From NCBI GenBank assembly GCA_018894105.1, contig CM032120.1:26682710-26746709 (forward strand): DNA of 64,000 nt, read 5' to 3'. The stretch is from Jacaranda mimosifolia. Lineage: Eukaryota > Streptophyta > Magnoliopsida > Lamiales > Bignoniaceae. The position numbers and the translations under genes were made by a program. The notes under the pieces were generated by a model. That model worked only from the letters and a program-made list of their open reading frames with translations, searched no databases and was not told the DNA's origin. Shown piece after piece: positions 1 to 13,232 of this stretch. The first letter of the stretch is position 1. The number at the start of each line of letters is the position of its first letter.

Positions 1-1594
1 TTTGAAACAGCTTATAAAGTATTCTCCATTCAAGGTGCCTTTCAAAAGAATCAAAATTTTAAAATAAGTTATAAATTATTCCTTTTTTTCCCAATTTGAA
101 GTGCCTTTTGAAAATAAATTCCCAATGAATACAGTTAAACATTAATAATTCCCAACGGATACAGTTAAACATTGATATCTTATGACAAATATAGTTATAT
201 CATTAATATAATTTCATAAAAGATAATTCATGTCAAGTGATCAATTAGTCCAGTGACATCGTCTCTACACTTGTATATTTGAAATTTAAAGTTTGGAATC
301 TAACAATTTTTTTGTGTATATGAGTGTATATATAAAAAATGAAAAATAGAAGTAAAAGTAAAAAGTATTCAGTAACTCTTGATTATAACCGTTGTAATCC
401 CATACACACAGAAGTTTCTGCTTAGATTAAACCCCACCATGTAGTATTTGAAACAACAAATCAAAGTTGGTTCCACTTGTGGCCTACACTTAGTGGTATT
501 ATTAATTTGGATCCTTCCAGAGGAAAAGACCCAATTAATTAAGGGCCTATCATGCCTCTCAAAATCAATCAAATTAACAGCAAATTTTTTTACTATAGAA
601 CCCATTTTCCCTTTGCAATAAAATGGGGCAAGGAAGAAAAAGATTAGTGCCCCATTGTATTCATGCCTTTGAGCCTTGACACTTCAATCCTAAAGTAGTA
701 GAAATATTCTGGTTTTAGTCCATGGAGCCATCTTCACATATGTGATGATGGAGTCATATATTGAAACAAATAGGATTTGATGAGATCATCAATATATCCA
801 CCAAATTCACAATTGCTCATGGTCTTGTACCAGTGATTTATGACAAGAAGTTTTGATTCTTGATTTTAAATCAACTTTGATGGAAATATTAATTTCAATT
901 TTTAGAGTGAATGTAAGAGGATTTTTGTTGGGTGATTTCAACAATTCGAATTATTTAAATTTAAAATTAAATATGACGTGATTTATTTTATACACATATT
1001 GAAATACAATTATACTTGGCATGCATCATGATTTCTTATTTTTATGTTTCCCAATATGTTAATCAAGATTGTAAACCTAACATGTTAACCAATATCAATT
1101 GTTAGGACAAAGTAAAGAACAAAATAAGTAAAAACAAAAAGAGGAAAAATACCTCAAGTACAAATCTCAGGAGAGTGTGAAGAAAGAGGTGTGTGTGTTT
1201 GTGTGATTCATGTTCATATGAGAGACAAATTAAAGGAGGGGCCCCTCATTCACCCATAGAGCTAGATTTAAGACCAAAAAAGAAAAGGCTGTGATCCCCC
1301 TCCCATCCCGCATCCCCCACTCCCTTATCGCAAAATAAATCAATCAGTCACATGTGCTCCCACTGTTGGCCCACTAGCTAAGCTACCCCATGGTACTACT
1401 TGAAAGGGCCATTTCACAATTATTTCTATCTTCTCCAACACACAATATTATTCATTCATATCTCACTTGTGCTCGCGTATACATATCATGAGCTCACCCC
1501 ACCCCACCCCTTTTTGCTTCCCCCTTTCCTCTGTTACTTTGTTTTTGTTTCTGCTAGAAATTAACATTTGAGTCCCATAACCTCTAGATAGAAT

Positions 1595-1625
<31 letters not shown>

Positions 1626-1633
1626 GTACGGAA
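1..1633 (+). promoter_or_regulatory. Upstream region and 5' UTR of the AKT2-type gene
   Basis: There is no coding signal here. The stretch is AT-rich. A short imperfect direct repeat built on ACAGTTAAACATT lies near 120-175, and a C-rich pyrimidine segment lies around 1290-1330 and 1495-1535. A (CA)n microsatellite at about 1600-1625 ends only a few bases before the start codon, so it probably lies in the 5' UTR. I could not pick a TATA box or transcription start with confidence. Calling this a promoter rests only on its position. Confidence 0.45.
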
Positions 1634-4600
1634 ATGAAATTGGGTGCTTACAATACTGAGCAGTCAAGCTCCAACAAAAATAAGGAAGAAGACAAAGTGG
1701 AAAAGGCAGAATATGAGGATGAAGAAGTTGATAATCCTTCATCTGAGGAGCTGAGTTTCAAGAATCTGTCCAAGCTTATTGTGCCACCGTTGGGTGCTTC
1801 TGGTTACGGTAGTCAGAATGATTCTAAAGGAAGAATCATCTCTCCCATGGATTCAAGATACAGGTCAGAAAATTTAATTCTCATAATTTGTTGTTTTTTT
1901 TGTTTGGTGGGTGTGGGGGGGTATTGTGCAGTTATGAAAGTATTATTGTTTGCATGTGTGCATGTTCAGTTAGAAATAGTATGAAAAGGGTGAAGGCTTT
2001 TTGGTATAATTGGTATGTATAAGCATATGGTATGGATGCACTCACTAGTGTCAAATGAATTATAAATTGTGAAATATTATCTATTAATATTAATATTTTA
2101 CCCATATTTTACTGTCACAAAATTAGTGCTATTTAAATGGAGATCTCGTACACAATTTCCCAACTACAACCAGTACTATTTAAGTGGACGGTATAATTCT
2201 TCATTTTAGTACTTATGCACAGAGAGAATTAATGTAATAATTGAATCATAAATCGTTAAATTATATTATATATGATTAGTACCTATGTTTTATTTAACCA
2301 TCATCATATGCCGTCTACTTTTTAAGTGGATATCATAATTTATTATCTACACAATTTAAATGAGCGCCATAATTCATTGTCATTAGTACATTTCACTGCT
2401 ACAAAATGAGTATTAGGACATCATAGTTCATCCATCATTAAACATACGTTCAACGACTACAATATCAGTACTATCTAAGCAGGCATCATAATAATTTCTG
2501 AAAATTGACGAGTACTTATTAATTTGTATTTTCCAAAAAAAAAAAAAAAATAGTAATGGTTAGCTAATAACGTAGTATACATCTGCAGATGTTGGGAGAC
2601 ACTAATGGTAATCTTGGTGGCATACTCAGCATGGGTTTGCCCTTACGAGATAGCATTTTTGGACTCAAATCCAAGTACACCGCTATACATAGCCGACAAC
2701 ATCGTCGACGTATTTTTCGCGGTTGATATTGTCCTGACATTTTTCGTTGCCTACATTGATTCGACTACTCAATTATTAGTTCGAGATTCAAGAAAAATTG
2801 CCACAAGGTCAGTTCATTTTTCTTCTTCTAAATTACTTTCTCTTCCATTTTTCCCAGAATTTTATAAAGTTATAAAAAATTATTTTTGTCCTCTATATTT
2901 TTAAACTAGCAAGGTATCACATATTTGATATTTCTTTTGTTTCAACCATTTACCATAATCAATTAACAATAGTTGTGAGCTAATTTTTGCTTCATTGTTA
3001 TAAGTTTGAAAAATCATTTAAAATACTAAATAACCTTAACTTCTTCCTGTTTATATTATCTAGTCGTGGGTTTGAATCAACTCTCACAGAAATATTTCAT
3101 GCTATCCATTCAAATAATACACAAAAGAAATTATAATGCATAATTAAATTTATGTATAATAATAATAATATTAATAATAATTGAAAAAAATATTAAATAA
3201 TATATATTCAACTGAATAACATGCCACGAGCCGTGGGCATATGAGATTGTGCACCGAAAGAGGAATTTTATCCGATACCCTTTAGATTAAAAAAATTTGT
3301 ATAATGCCAAAAATAAGAAATATATATATGCTGGTACTTTGGAGTTTGGTCCTATCATCAAAAAGGGAAAATTTGAATATCAGATTCATAACGGAATTAA
3401 TTAATGGCACACGGATGAAGAACCTTTTTATGGACATATGCCTCAATTGATAATTAGAAGAACTGTTCAGGTCCCCTAATTCCAAATTCAACATAAATTA
3501 TGTCACTTTTTAACTATTTTTGTCACTTCCCTTAATATATTAAGTATTATTATTATATATGTGGTAACAATTGATTATTTATTTCCATCCCTCCAATGCA
3601 TTATAGGCAATCATTATTTACCAAAATCGGTAACAATAAAAAAAACTTATAGTTAAATCATAAAAAATATTATATGTGGAGGGTGTTCTGATAAATTTAT
3701 AAATTTTTTAAGATATCTTATGACATGTATGAAAGCTTATAAAGTGTCCTAATTTGTTGAATTAATTTTTTAGAAAGGAACTTATAAAATTTAAAAATAA
3801 GATATCAGAATTTTAGAAATTCCATTGATCATATTATTGTTTTTGAACTTATGAGATGTTAAATCATATTTTAAATATAAAGTCTTCAAGTGTTTGAAAG
3901 AAACAAAATTATAAAACGTTAGTAATGATATTTTTTTTAATTAATATAGTTAAAAAAATTGCTAATATCTGGAAGATAATCCTAATTTTGAAAAAAAATA
4001 TATATATAAAATCCTAATATTTTATTATGAAATCTTATAAACTCATTTGTTGTTAATTATATCAAATATCTTATGACATTTTTCATATTCTCCAACATTT
4101 TATATAATAATTTAGAAAAATTTATAAGTTTGTACAAAAATTACTTAGTCAAACACAATTGCAGTGCATAATTCCCGCGTTTAAATTATTGGTGAATATT
4201 TGATGTGATGTTTCCTCTTAGAAAAGGAATTATTGACAAATATGCCATTCCCAAGTTGGTCAATATTCGACTTTTGTGATTGAAGATTATCAACCTCACT
4301 TATTGTGCCTGCCCAAGAAATAGAAAAAGATGAAGCCCGTGAAAAAGGGTAATATGGTCCAGGAACATGATGGTTTGCCTTTAAATGGACCACATTCTAT
4401 TTAAAGGCAATTTGGTGGTGGACTTCAGGGCCCATAGGCCCAATTTCCAACCACTAGAATGTTGTAGATGGGCACAAATATTATTATTATTATTATTATT
4501 ATTAATGCTTTTATTATTATATTTTTCCCATATTTTTTTTATTCCTTTTGTTTTTCATTTTCTTCCTTTTGGAACCTTTTTGGGTCAAAAAATTCTCCTG

Positions 4601-7600
4601 TAGACGGACTTTAAATCTTACTTCAATTCCTTATTTTTTAGAGTATCTCTTTATAGTATGATTGGTATGCAGGAATGAGGTGGAAATGAAATGGGCATTT
4701 TCAAGTCAATTTCTAATTTTGGTATAATTTAGATATGAGAATTCTCATTCCTACATGAATCCCCATTTCCAAAAGCATGAGTTTAGCTATTTTCTTTCTC
4801 CTCCATGGGTTTACCATTCTCAATCCATAAAAATTGAACCTATATTTTTCTCTAACAAAATTACCTTCCAAAATTTAACAAAAACTTTTATATTAAAGAA
4901 ACTTCATATTTGTAAATGTTTGACGTCATATTTCAATTTATTTGGTTGCTACATATTTTTATTTAATTATATATTTTACTCATATATTTTTTAATAATAT
5001 TATAAAATAATATTAAAATATTATAAATTATTATAAAAATAAAAATAATTATGTGTCTCTCAATTTTTATAATAGAAAAGTAGAACCCATTATCGACTTG
5101 GTTCACATCTAATAAAATATATATAATTTATAATATTAATTGTACCATCATCTCTTTGAATGATTAAAAAATATATACAGAACTAATAAATGAAGAAGTG
5201 CGGATTTTATCAATAACTCTTCAAATTAAACTTATAAAACAAGTGCAATCAAGGCATTGTGCTTTATCATAAAAAAAAAAATTAAACGATCTATTTATAA
5301 GATATTTTATAATTTTTTAATAATATTTTATCAAAAATATAAAATATAAAATGCATATATTTGTTAATGTAATTTGAATAACATTAAAAGTGTATTAAGA
5401 TAACATAATTATAGACTTATCCCACAAAATTTTTTTACAATAATATATTAAAAAATTTACTACTAAATATTTTTATTTTAATAAATTTCCACAAAAGTGT
5501 AATTTCGTCATTTAAAAATTTTCACTCCATTTCTATCTGTTATGCTAAATACCAATTATAAGAATAGAATCAAGCAAGAAAAGAAGATTCCATTCCTTTC
5601 AGATTCCTTGTACGTACCAAGTGTATGATAAGTTATACCATCACCATTCATTTCCCATCATTATTCAATTCTTAAAGTCATTCCATTCTCATTTTATTTC
5701 ATTCATGCATACCAATCACCACCTCGGAGTCTTTGACTAACAATAAAAAACATTATGTTTTATCTCTTTTCAATCTTTATTTTGATTTATTCATTAATTA
5801 TCATTTATTTTTATATATTTTTTCTTTATTGTCGAAATTTCAACTAATTAAATGAAATAATTAGAACTAGGTATTACTTGTCATTATTGTTAAATTATTA
5901 TAAACACACACACATCAAGTGTATTAAACCTTATATGACAAACTTTACAAAGACACCTTACTATTAGCAATCTCAAATATTTTGAACCTAGCTTTAATAT
6001 ACTTATGTCACACACACCAGTACAATAAGAGATGTAATAAACTATGATTTGCTTTCCTTAAAATGACAACATGCAGGTACTTGTCCACATGGTTCATAAT
6101 GGATGTGGCCTCAACCATGCCATTCGAGACAATAGCTTTCTTGATTTCAGGCAAACATCATGCTGGTGTTTCTTATTCCCTCCTAGGGATGCTAAGATTT
6201 TGGCGTCTTCGTCGTGTCAAGAGTTTCTTTACCAGGTAACCATCAACTTGTACTTAGCACTATTCAAACATACAGCTCAAGCTATATAATTTTTCTTTTT
6301 CTTTTTTATTTATACATACATACATTGAAAGTTTATTATATTCGAATTCTTTGATTACGTGTATTGTTTGTGATACTTATACTAGTAGACTAAAGGTCAC
6401 TTCGCACTCAAGTTGTATATTAAAGTTTAGAAAATTAGTTGACTGATGTTGGAAATCGAATTAAGGTCAATCTGTGGGCTTTAACTGAAGATCATCCTGC
6501 TCAAACTTGCCAATTCCGTATCAAATTAGGTCTCAAATCTAGCCTTCTTGCCTAGATACTTTTATCCCTTCTGCAACTCCGCTAAAAGTACGGAAACGGT
6601 AAACTGGGCTCTAAGATCTCCAAAGAAAGACTTAACCAGTTCTATGTTAATGTGTACAAATTTGTAATGATATCTATCAATGTAATGTAAAGACCTCGAG
6701 AGTAAGCCCGCTTTTCTTCTTCGATGAGAAAGCTTCCTTCTTCTACAAATATCAATTTCTCATCGGTCAAAGGAAGACCTAACTGGGAGGAGGAGGGGTA
6801 AAACGAAAAAAAAAAAAAAAAAAAAAAGTCTGTTGAGATATCTGCTAGGTTTTTTGTAAATTGATAAAATATGGGCTTCTACTCTTGAATCTGTCCATAT
6901 AAAGTTAATGTTCAAGTTAAAAAAGAAATGCTTAAATGCCTTCTTTAGCTGTCGAAGTCAGTATTTATATTGATCAAATCCTTAGCAGCCGAGCCCACTA
7001 GATTTGGGGGCCTATCTTAAGTAAATTTAGTGGCCCATTTAATTAAGACATATTAATCATTTTCTTAGGCTTTTTACTTATATGCTCCTAGGAAATTATT
7101 GGAGTATATCACTGACAAGCTTATGATATTACAGGATTGAAAAGGACATCAGATTTAGCTATTTTTGGGTCAGATGTGCTAGACTCTTGTTTGTAAGTGA
7201 AAAAAACTCTTTTCCTTAGTATTTTCAGACAAAGATTAGTCTTCCTAACTTGTGTATTCACAGGTAACGTTATTACAAGTGCATTGTGCTGCATGTGTGG
7301 CCTACCTGTTAGCCGACCGTTACCCAAACGAAGGAAACACATGGATTGGATCAGCCATACCGAATTTTAAGGAGACGAGCCTCTTGATAAGATATATTTC
7401 AGCGCTCTATTGGTCCGTCACCACCATGACCACTGTTGGCTATGGAGATATACATGCTGTTAACGCCTTGGAGATGGTCTTCATTATCGTCTACATGCTC
7501 TTCAATCTAGGCCTAACTGCTTATATCATTGGTAACATGACTAACTTGGTTGTTGAGGGCACCCGACGAACAATGGAATTTGTAAGTAGTTGGAGCTGAA

Positions 7601-9988
7601 TTGTTCACTACAACAAAATTGACATTTAGTGGTGCTAATTTAGTGACATTTTATAATGTAATGACACAAAAAAGTAATATACTGATGATCGTAAAAAAGT
7701 GCTACTATAATATAATATTTGGTGGCATTTGATTATAAAGTGATGAGTAAAATGATAATATTTAATTGAAAATATCAAGATGAATGTATTTCACACACAT
7801 TTAACTAGTGTCACTAACTTTTTTTGTTTCTTTTTTGTGCAGAGAAACAGCGTTGAGGCTGCTTCTAGTTTTGTAAGCCGGAACCGGTTGCCTCCAAGGT
7901 TGAAAGAGCAAATAGTGGCTTATATGTGCCTAAGATTCAAAGCTGAGAGCTTGAACCAGCAGCAACTCATAGAACAGCTACCTAAGACAATATGCAAAAG
8001 CATCCAGCAGCATTTGTTCTTGCCAACCGTCGAGAAAGTCTATCTTTTTAAGGGTGTCTCAAGGGAGATTCTCCTGCTCCTGGTAAGGAAACTTTGAATG
8101 CATCTTGTGGACATTATTAAAGGCCTCAAAGTTGAATATGATCAATCTGAGAAGGATTGTAAAAACTGATTCAAAGTGATCAGGTTGCAGATATGAAAGC
8201 GGAGTATATCCCACCAAGAGAGGATGTAATAATGCAAAATGAGACACCAGACGACGTCTACATTATTGTGTCTGGAGAAGTTGAAATGATAGACTGTGAG
8301 ATAGAGAAAGAAAAAGTTGTTTGGGCTTTTGGTTCTGGGGATATGTTTGGAGAAGTAGGAGCTTTTTGTTCTATGCCTCAAAGTTTTACATATCGAACAA
8401 AGACACTTTCTCAACTGCTCAGGCTGAAAACAAGTTCTCTAATAGAAGCAATGAAGACCAGACAAGAAGATCATGTCACCATGCTCAAGAACTTCCTTCG
8501 GGTTGGTGGGCTAATAAATGGTTTTTACTATATAAGTTTCTGTTTTTCCTTGAACCAGCTGCCTGAATTATAATACTAAGTATTATTCTAGTAAAAGGAT
8601 GCTCAAACACTTTTTCAGACAAACAATTCTTAGAAACCCCAAAGACCAGATAGCTGGCTAGATTTAACATATTCATCTGTAAATTGTACAAAGAAAACAG
8701 CCAGCAGACATCTTGGCTGAAAAAACCAATGCTTCAATAATTGGTCCTTACATTGTAAAATCCGGTGGTTGCAGCATCACAAAAAGCTTAAGGATTTAAA
8801 GCTGGGAGATTTATTTCTTGAAGGTGGAGAAGAAGACGGTGATTCTAACATGTCGATCAACTTGCTCACTGTTGCTGGCACTGGCAATGCTGCTTTTCTT
8901 AATGAGCTTCTTAAGGCGGGGCTGGACCCTGACGTTGGAGACTCTAAAGGGAAGACCCCATTGGTATATTTCTTTTAAGTTTTCTTGCCTATCAAAGTTC
9001 AATCATGATATATCTCTGTGATCCTAATGTTTATTGCACAATACCTCAGCATATAGCAGCGTCAAAAGGCATGAAGACTGTGTAGTGGTCCTTCTGAAGC
9101 ATGCTTGTAGCTTACACCTGAGGGGTATAATTTTTTGAATATTTTTTTTCCCTATTTCATTGTAAAAATAAATGAAATTTGATGCGTTATATTCTCACCA
9201 TGACAGATTTTAATGGCAACACAGCACTGTGGGATGCTATAGCAGAAAAGCACCATTCGATATTCAAGATCTTGTACCATTGGGCATCCATCTCTGATCC
9301 GTATGTTGCAGGTGACCTTCTGTGCTTGGCAGCCAGAAGAAATGACTTAACAGTAATGAAAGAACTCTTGAAACATGGGCTATACATCGATTCCAAAGAT
9401 CGTCATGGATTGACTGCCATCCAAGTTGCAACGACCGAAAACCATATGGACATGGTGAAATTTCTGCTGATGAATGGATCTGAAGTCAATGAAACAGTTA
9501 AAAACAAGATTTCTCCTGTAAACTTGAATGAAATGCTGCAAAAGTGCGAGGTGGGACATTGTATAGTTATGCCTGAAACATTGAATGAAAGTGCTTTTGG
9601 AGTAAATGAAAATGAGCAGCGAAACATGGAAAGTACCAAAGGAGGGTTGCTTATGTCAAGAGTTAGCTTATACAAAGGCCATCCTACGAACCGGAGAGAA
9701 AGTCATTGCAGTGAGCCTGGGAGGTTGATTAGGTTGCCAAATTCACTAGCTGAGCTCAAGAGTACTGCAGGTATTTTAAACTCTGGTTATTCCTTTTCAA
9801 TGGTTTGACTGGGATATACTTGTTCAAGTGCTGATATAATTTAAATGTTTTTGGCAGGTCAAAAGTTTGGATTTGATGCTACAAATGCATTGTTGACTAA
9901 TGAAGAAGGTGCAGAAATCGACTCCATTGAAGTGATAAGAGATAATGATAAGCTGTTTATAGTTGAGAATCCAGATTCCATTATGTAA
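1634..9988 (+). CDS. AKT2: AKT2/3-type (weakly rectifying) Shaker potassium channel; 11 exons, one-base frameshift in exon 9
   Basis: Exons: 1634-1863, 2589-2807, 6077-6235, 7135-7192, 7264-7581, 7843-8082, 8184-8501, 8775-8963, 9050-9124, 9207-9770, 9858-9988. All introns are GT-AG with consistent phases. With one base restored the product is about 833 aa, the usual AKT2 length. Order: cytosolic N-terminus ending SPMDSRYR; S1-S4 (S4 includes RFWRLRRVK); pore with TTVGYGD at about 278-284; C-linker; cyclic-nucleotide-binding-like domain at about 410-510; ankyrin repeats at about 540-700; C-terminal KHA domain ([12 protein letters not shown]). AKT2 channels carry K+ at the plasma membrane, classically in phloem, and can switch between inward and leak-like gating. 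The S4 lysine after RRV and the serine in IRFSYF, both tied to gating in Arabidopsis AKT2, are conserved. As read, exon 9 loses frame at 9070/9071 and stops at 9083-9085, giving about 588 aa. Family assignment is very strong; whether the locus is functional is uncertain. Confidence 0.93.
4479..4503. repeat. (ATT)n microsatellite in AKT2 intron 2
   Basis: Uninterrupted ATT triplets lie in the intron, just upstream of the inverted-repeat-ended element. There is no coding role. Confidence 0.85.
4659..5718. mobile_element. Inverted-repeat-ended element in AKT2 intron 2
   Basis: The two ends are inverted copies of TGATTGGTATGCA followed by GAATGA. Close to both ends are further diverged matches such as GAATGGAATG and AAATGAAATG. 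The roughly 1.06 kb between them is AT-rich with no coding potential, which is typical of a non-autonomous foldback or MITE-type element. I could not recognise a target-site duplication, so the superfamily is not assigned. It accounts for about a third of the unusually long 3.3 kb intron. Confidence 0.5.
7606..7745. mobile_element. CACTA-like terminal fragment in AKT2 intron 5
   Basis: The segment begins CACTACAACAAAATTGACA and continues with TTTAGTGG and other 'gtggca/gtgaca' words. This is the same signature as the CACTA-like element at 58.2-60.2 kb. Only one terminus is recognisable and no matching inverted end was seen before the exon 6 acceptor. It is therefore best read as a truncated or internally deleted relic, and its right limit is approximate. 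Confidence 0.4.
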
Positions 9989-11779
9989 TAAAACTGGAAA
10001 ACTAGAAATAATGAGACAGCTTATAGAAAACCTGGAGGATATATGTACAGCAGATACACTTGAGTTAACCAAATGGAAATGTATACACTTCCTCTTCTTA
10101 TACAACATACTTCCTGTTTATCATTCTTCTGATTTTCCCTTTATCTGGGATGTCCTTCTGGCTGCAACTAAAGGGAGAAAACGGCGAATTAAAAATCATG
10201 TGCTAAAGCCATATCAAAGAAACTGAAAGAATATCAGAAAATTAATGACAGTAAGATCATGAAATTATGATCGTTGTGATATAGGCTTAAGAAGTGTGTT
10301 TCACTTTCAAGCCAGTGTCCAATACTTCTATAGCTTGATGGAGGTTTAGATCTTTATCATCCCTGACCTAACTGGTTGTCAGCAATATTCCTGAAATCTA
10401 GGTGGTAGTTGACCTAGGATACTGACCAGAAACGTTGGAATCCAACAGGGGCACCATTCTTAAATTTGTGGGAATTATTTCAACTCATTTTTGGAGGGTC
10501 AAAGGATCCAATGAGAAGCCAGGTACAATGCATCATGCAAAAAAAGAAGAGTTTCAAGCAACAAATATGACCAGCAAAAGTATATTCTGGTGATACGACC
10601 AATGCACCCGACAACAGGTGAAAAACAACAAAAGAAAAACACAAAACGCACTAGAAAAGAGAGAAGAAGAAGAAGAAGAAGAGAAGGAAGAAAAAAGTGT
10701 GATATCCACCAAAATGGTTTGTATAAATGGCAGTCTTAAATCTGCCCATCAAAGCATCACTTTGGTTGGTGAAAACTGAAATCTTCTTTTGTTTTTTAGG
10801 TTTCCATGCAATCTTCTTTGATAGGATTTGATTGATGGCCAGTGCCTCAAGTTGAAGCAATTTTCAAGATTGATTATGGTGTCCAATCCTTCCCATGTTA
10901 AAGTTGATCAGAGAAACAACATTATTGGTACCAAGTTCTTTTTATCAGGATTTGAAGCACTTTCTTTAACCAAATGGGGCCCAAACCAGTTGCTTTTGGT
11001 ATATGTGGACTCTGTGAGCCATGCAGCAGAAACTTAGTGACTATCTGATTTTAGCCTCCAGATGTGGACTGCCTTCTCCTCAAGTTGATGCACCCACTCA
11101 CAAGCAGATCCCCAGGATCATTGGCATGTTGTGGGATGCCTTTTTTTCTTTTCTTTTTCTTTTTTTTTTTTTCTCCCCCCTTTTTGTGCTGTACTATGAT
11201 CCCTTCAACACACAATCTAGCATGTGTTACATTATTGCTCGACAATAATTTTTATTGTGAACGATGACTATACAAATGAGCGCACGCCTGCATATTCTAG
11301 TGCTAAAGGTCACTTTCATAGCTTACCAAACTAACCCATAAGAGAATAGAACTTGGCTGGAGCTATTTTCGTTGACTGTAGAACTATTGAATACAGTACT
11401 GAAAACTCCAGCCCAGATTGGAAAAAGAACTCACTCAAGCAGGATTTGAAAATCCGAAAGCTCCCTACTTGAGCAAATTGCTGCCACCTCTTTGTCTGAG
11501 GTAAAATGGGCTGATTTGAATTGCAACTTCCTGAGAAAATATATCCTAGACATAGCAAGAATGTTGATGGAGAATCCTTAGTACCCCACATAAAGAATAG
11601 AAATATATCTCAAAGATCATAGCAGAAGGTCCTAAAACCAGCGGTTTTAGCCTTTACATTGAGTCTCTTTTGAAGTGTTCATAATCATACTTTGAATCCT
11701 TTTTTTGCTTCTTGTCTAGACTCAAGAGTTTAGTATCAAACAGAGTCAACAATTCTCAGCACCTACTAAATTGAATTTA
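9989..11779. other. 3' flank of AKT2 and intergenic DNA
   Basis: The first few hundred bases after the AKT2 stop are likely 3' UTR. The rest holds no supportable gene. It includes a purine run near 10660-10695, a poly-T/C tract near 11145-11185 and short chance reading frames without family similarity. Confidence 0.5.
11771..11779. repeat. Left 9-bp target-site duplication of the 11.8 kb MULE
   Basis: TTGAATTTA here is repeated exactly at 13224-13232, directly outside the inverted termini of the intervening element. A 9-bp duplication is the hallmark of Mutator-like elements. Confidence 0.85.
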
Positions 11780-13223
11780 GGGTGAATTACGGCTACCACC
11801 CCTAAGATTTGACGTAATTACAAAAAAATATAATTTTTCAAAAATTATAAAAAAAATTCCTGAGGTTTGTCGCTATCCAACAATTTAATCCAACCATTAG
11901 GATTTTACCAATTTATCATTAAATTTGCCACGTGAAATTCTCAAAATACCCTTCCGTTTAATTACTTCAAATTTGACCATTTCTAATCTTATTTTCATGA
12001 AGAAAATACTCTCGAAGGCTGTACCATCATATTTTTAAGTTGTCGAAAAATTAAATAGTAATATTAATATACTATAAGAATTTAATTGTAAGACAATTGA
12101 AATTACCTATATATAAATATATATATATATATGCTATATACATATATGTGTTGAATAAAAAAAAGATATATACATACATATGCCTATAATAAATACACCA
12201 ATAAACCCCCACGCCACCCCACCCCACGCCCCTCCACCACCGGCCAGATCTGGCCAAGCTAGCGAATGCCGTGGTGCTGCTGCTGCTGCAATGGTGGCAG
12301 CAGCATGCTCGACCGCTTGGCCATGGTCAGCCTGGCTATGTGGCCAGGCGGCAGCCTAGCAGTCGTCATGCCATGGCCACCGAAAGAAGAAGAGGAGGGG
12401 GGGCGCCTGGTGGGGGCAAGGGGAAGGTGGGTAGAGGTTTGAATTTTTTTTTTTTTTAAATATTATCTTTTTTAATTAATAAATTATTTAATTAAGATTC
12501 ATATTTAATTTTTATTTTATTTTATTTTGAATTAATTAATAAATTTAATTAAGTTTCATTAATTATTTTAGAGAGATTTATTATTTGAATAAATATTTTA
12601 ATTATTTTAAATATTTTTAATTTAGATATGATTATTATTTTAATAAATAATATAATTAAATTTAAAAAATTATCTATTTTAATTAATAATTAAAATAGTT
12701 AAACATACATATATTTTAATTATTTATTTATTTATTCTTAATTAATATAGTTTTTTATTTTTTATTTTTTATTTTTGTTAATTAATAATATTTTTACTTG
12801 TTTATTGTTAGATAGATTTATCATTTGAATAAATATATTAATTATTTTAAATATCTTTAATTTATATATAATTATTATTTTAATAAATAACATAATTTAT
12901 TTTAAAAATATCTTTTTTAATTAATAAATAATCTCGTTGAAAAATACATATATTTAATTTTTTTACTTATTTATTCTTAAGGTAACTTATGTTTAAGATA
13001 TTATAACACATAGAGGGGCATTTAGGACTTTAGCCATTAAGCCAATTTTCAGTATTTTTTATTTTATTAATTGTTTTTCAGTCAGGGGCATTTTTTATTT
13101 TTCACATTTTTTGTCAACCTTACAAATAGATTTGTCAATTTAGAAGGGTTTTGTAATTTCTGAAAAAGTAAAGATCTTTTTGTAATTATGTCAAACCTCA
13201 AGGGTGATAGCTGTAATTCACCC
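11780..13223. mobile_element. Non-autonomous Mutator-like element (MULE), 1444 bp
   Basis: The termini are inverted copies: the left starts GGGTGAATTACGGCTACC and the right ends ATAGCTGTAATTCACCC. Similarity extends about 50 bp or more inward through the 'gacgtaattacaaaaa / tttttgtaattatgtca' segments. A perfect TTGAATTTA duplication flanks the element. No transposase is encoded. The interior is extremely AT-rich except for a GC-rich island at about 12200-12430 unlike its surroundings, which contains the 14-bp palindrome GGCCAGATCTGGCC. That island could be a captured host fragment, as in Pack-MULEs, but I did not recognise a source gene. Confidence 0.85.
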
Positions 13224-13232
13224 TTGAATTTA
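13224..13232. repeat. Right 9-bp target-site duplication of the 11.8 kb MULE
   Basis: TTGAATTTA is an exact copy of 11771-11779. It fixes the right boundary of the element at 13223. Confidence 0.85.

Noticed and set aside
12072..12459. Short GC-rich reading frames inside the 11.8 kb MULE
   Set aside because: Codon content is low complexity and no family is recognisable. Treated as possible captured DNA, not a gene.
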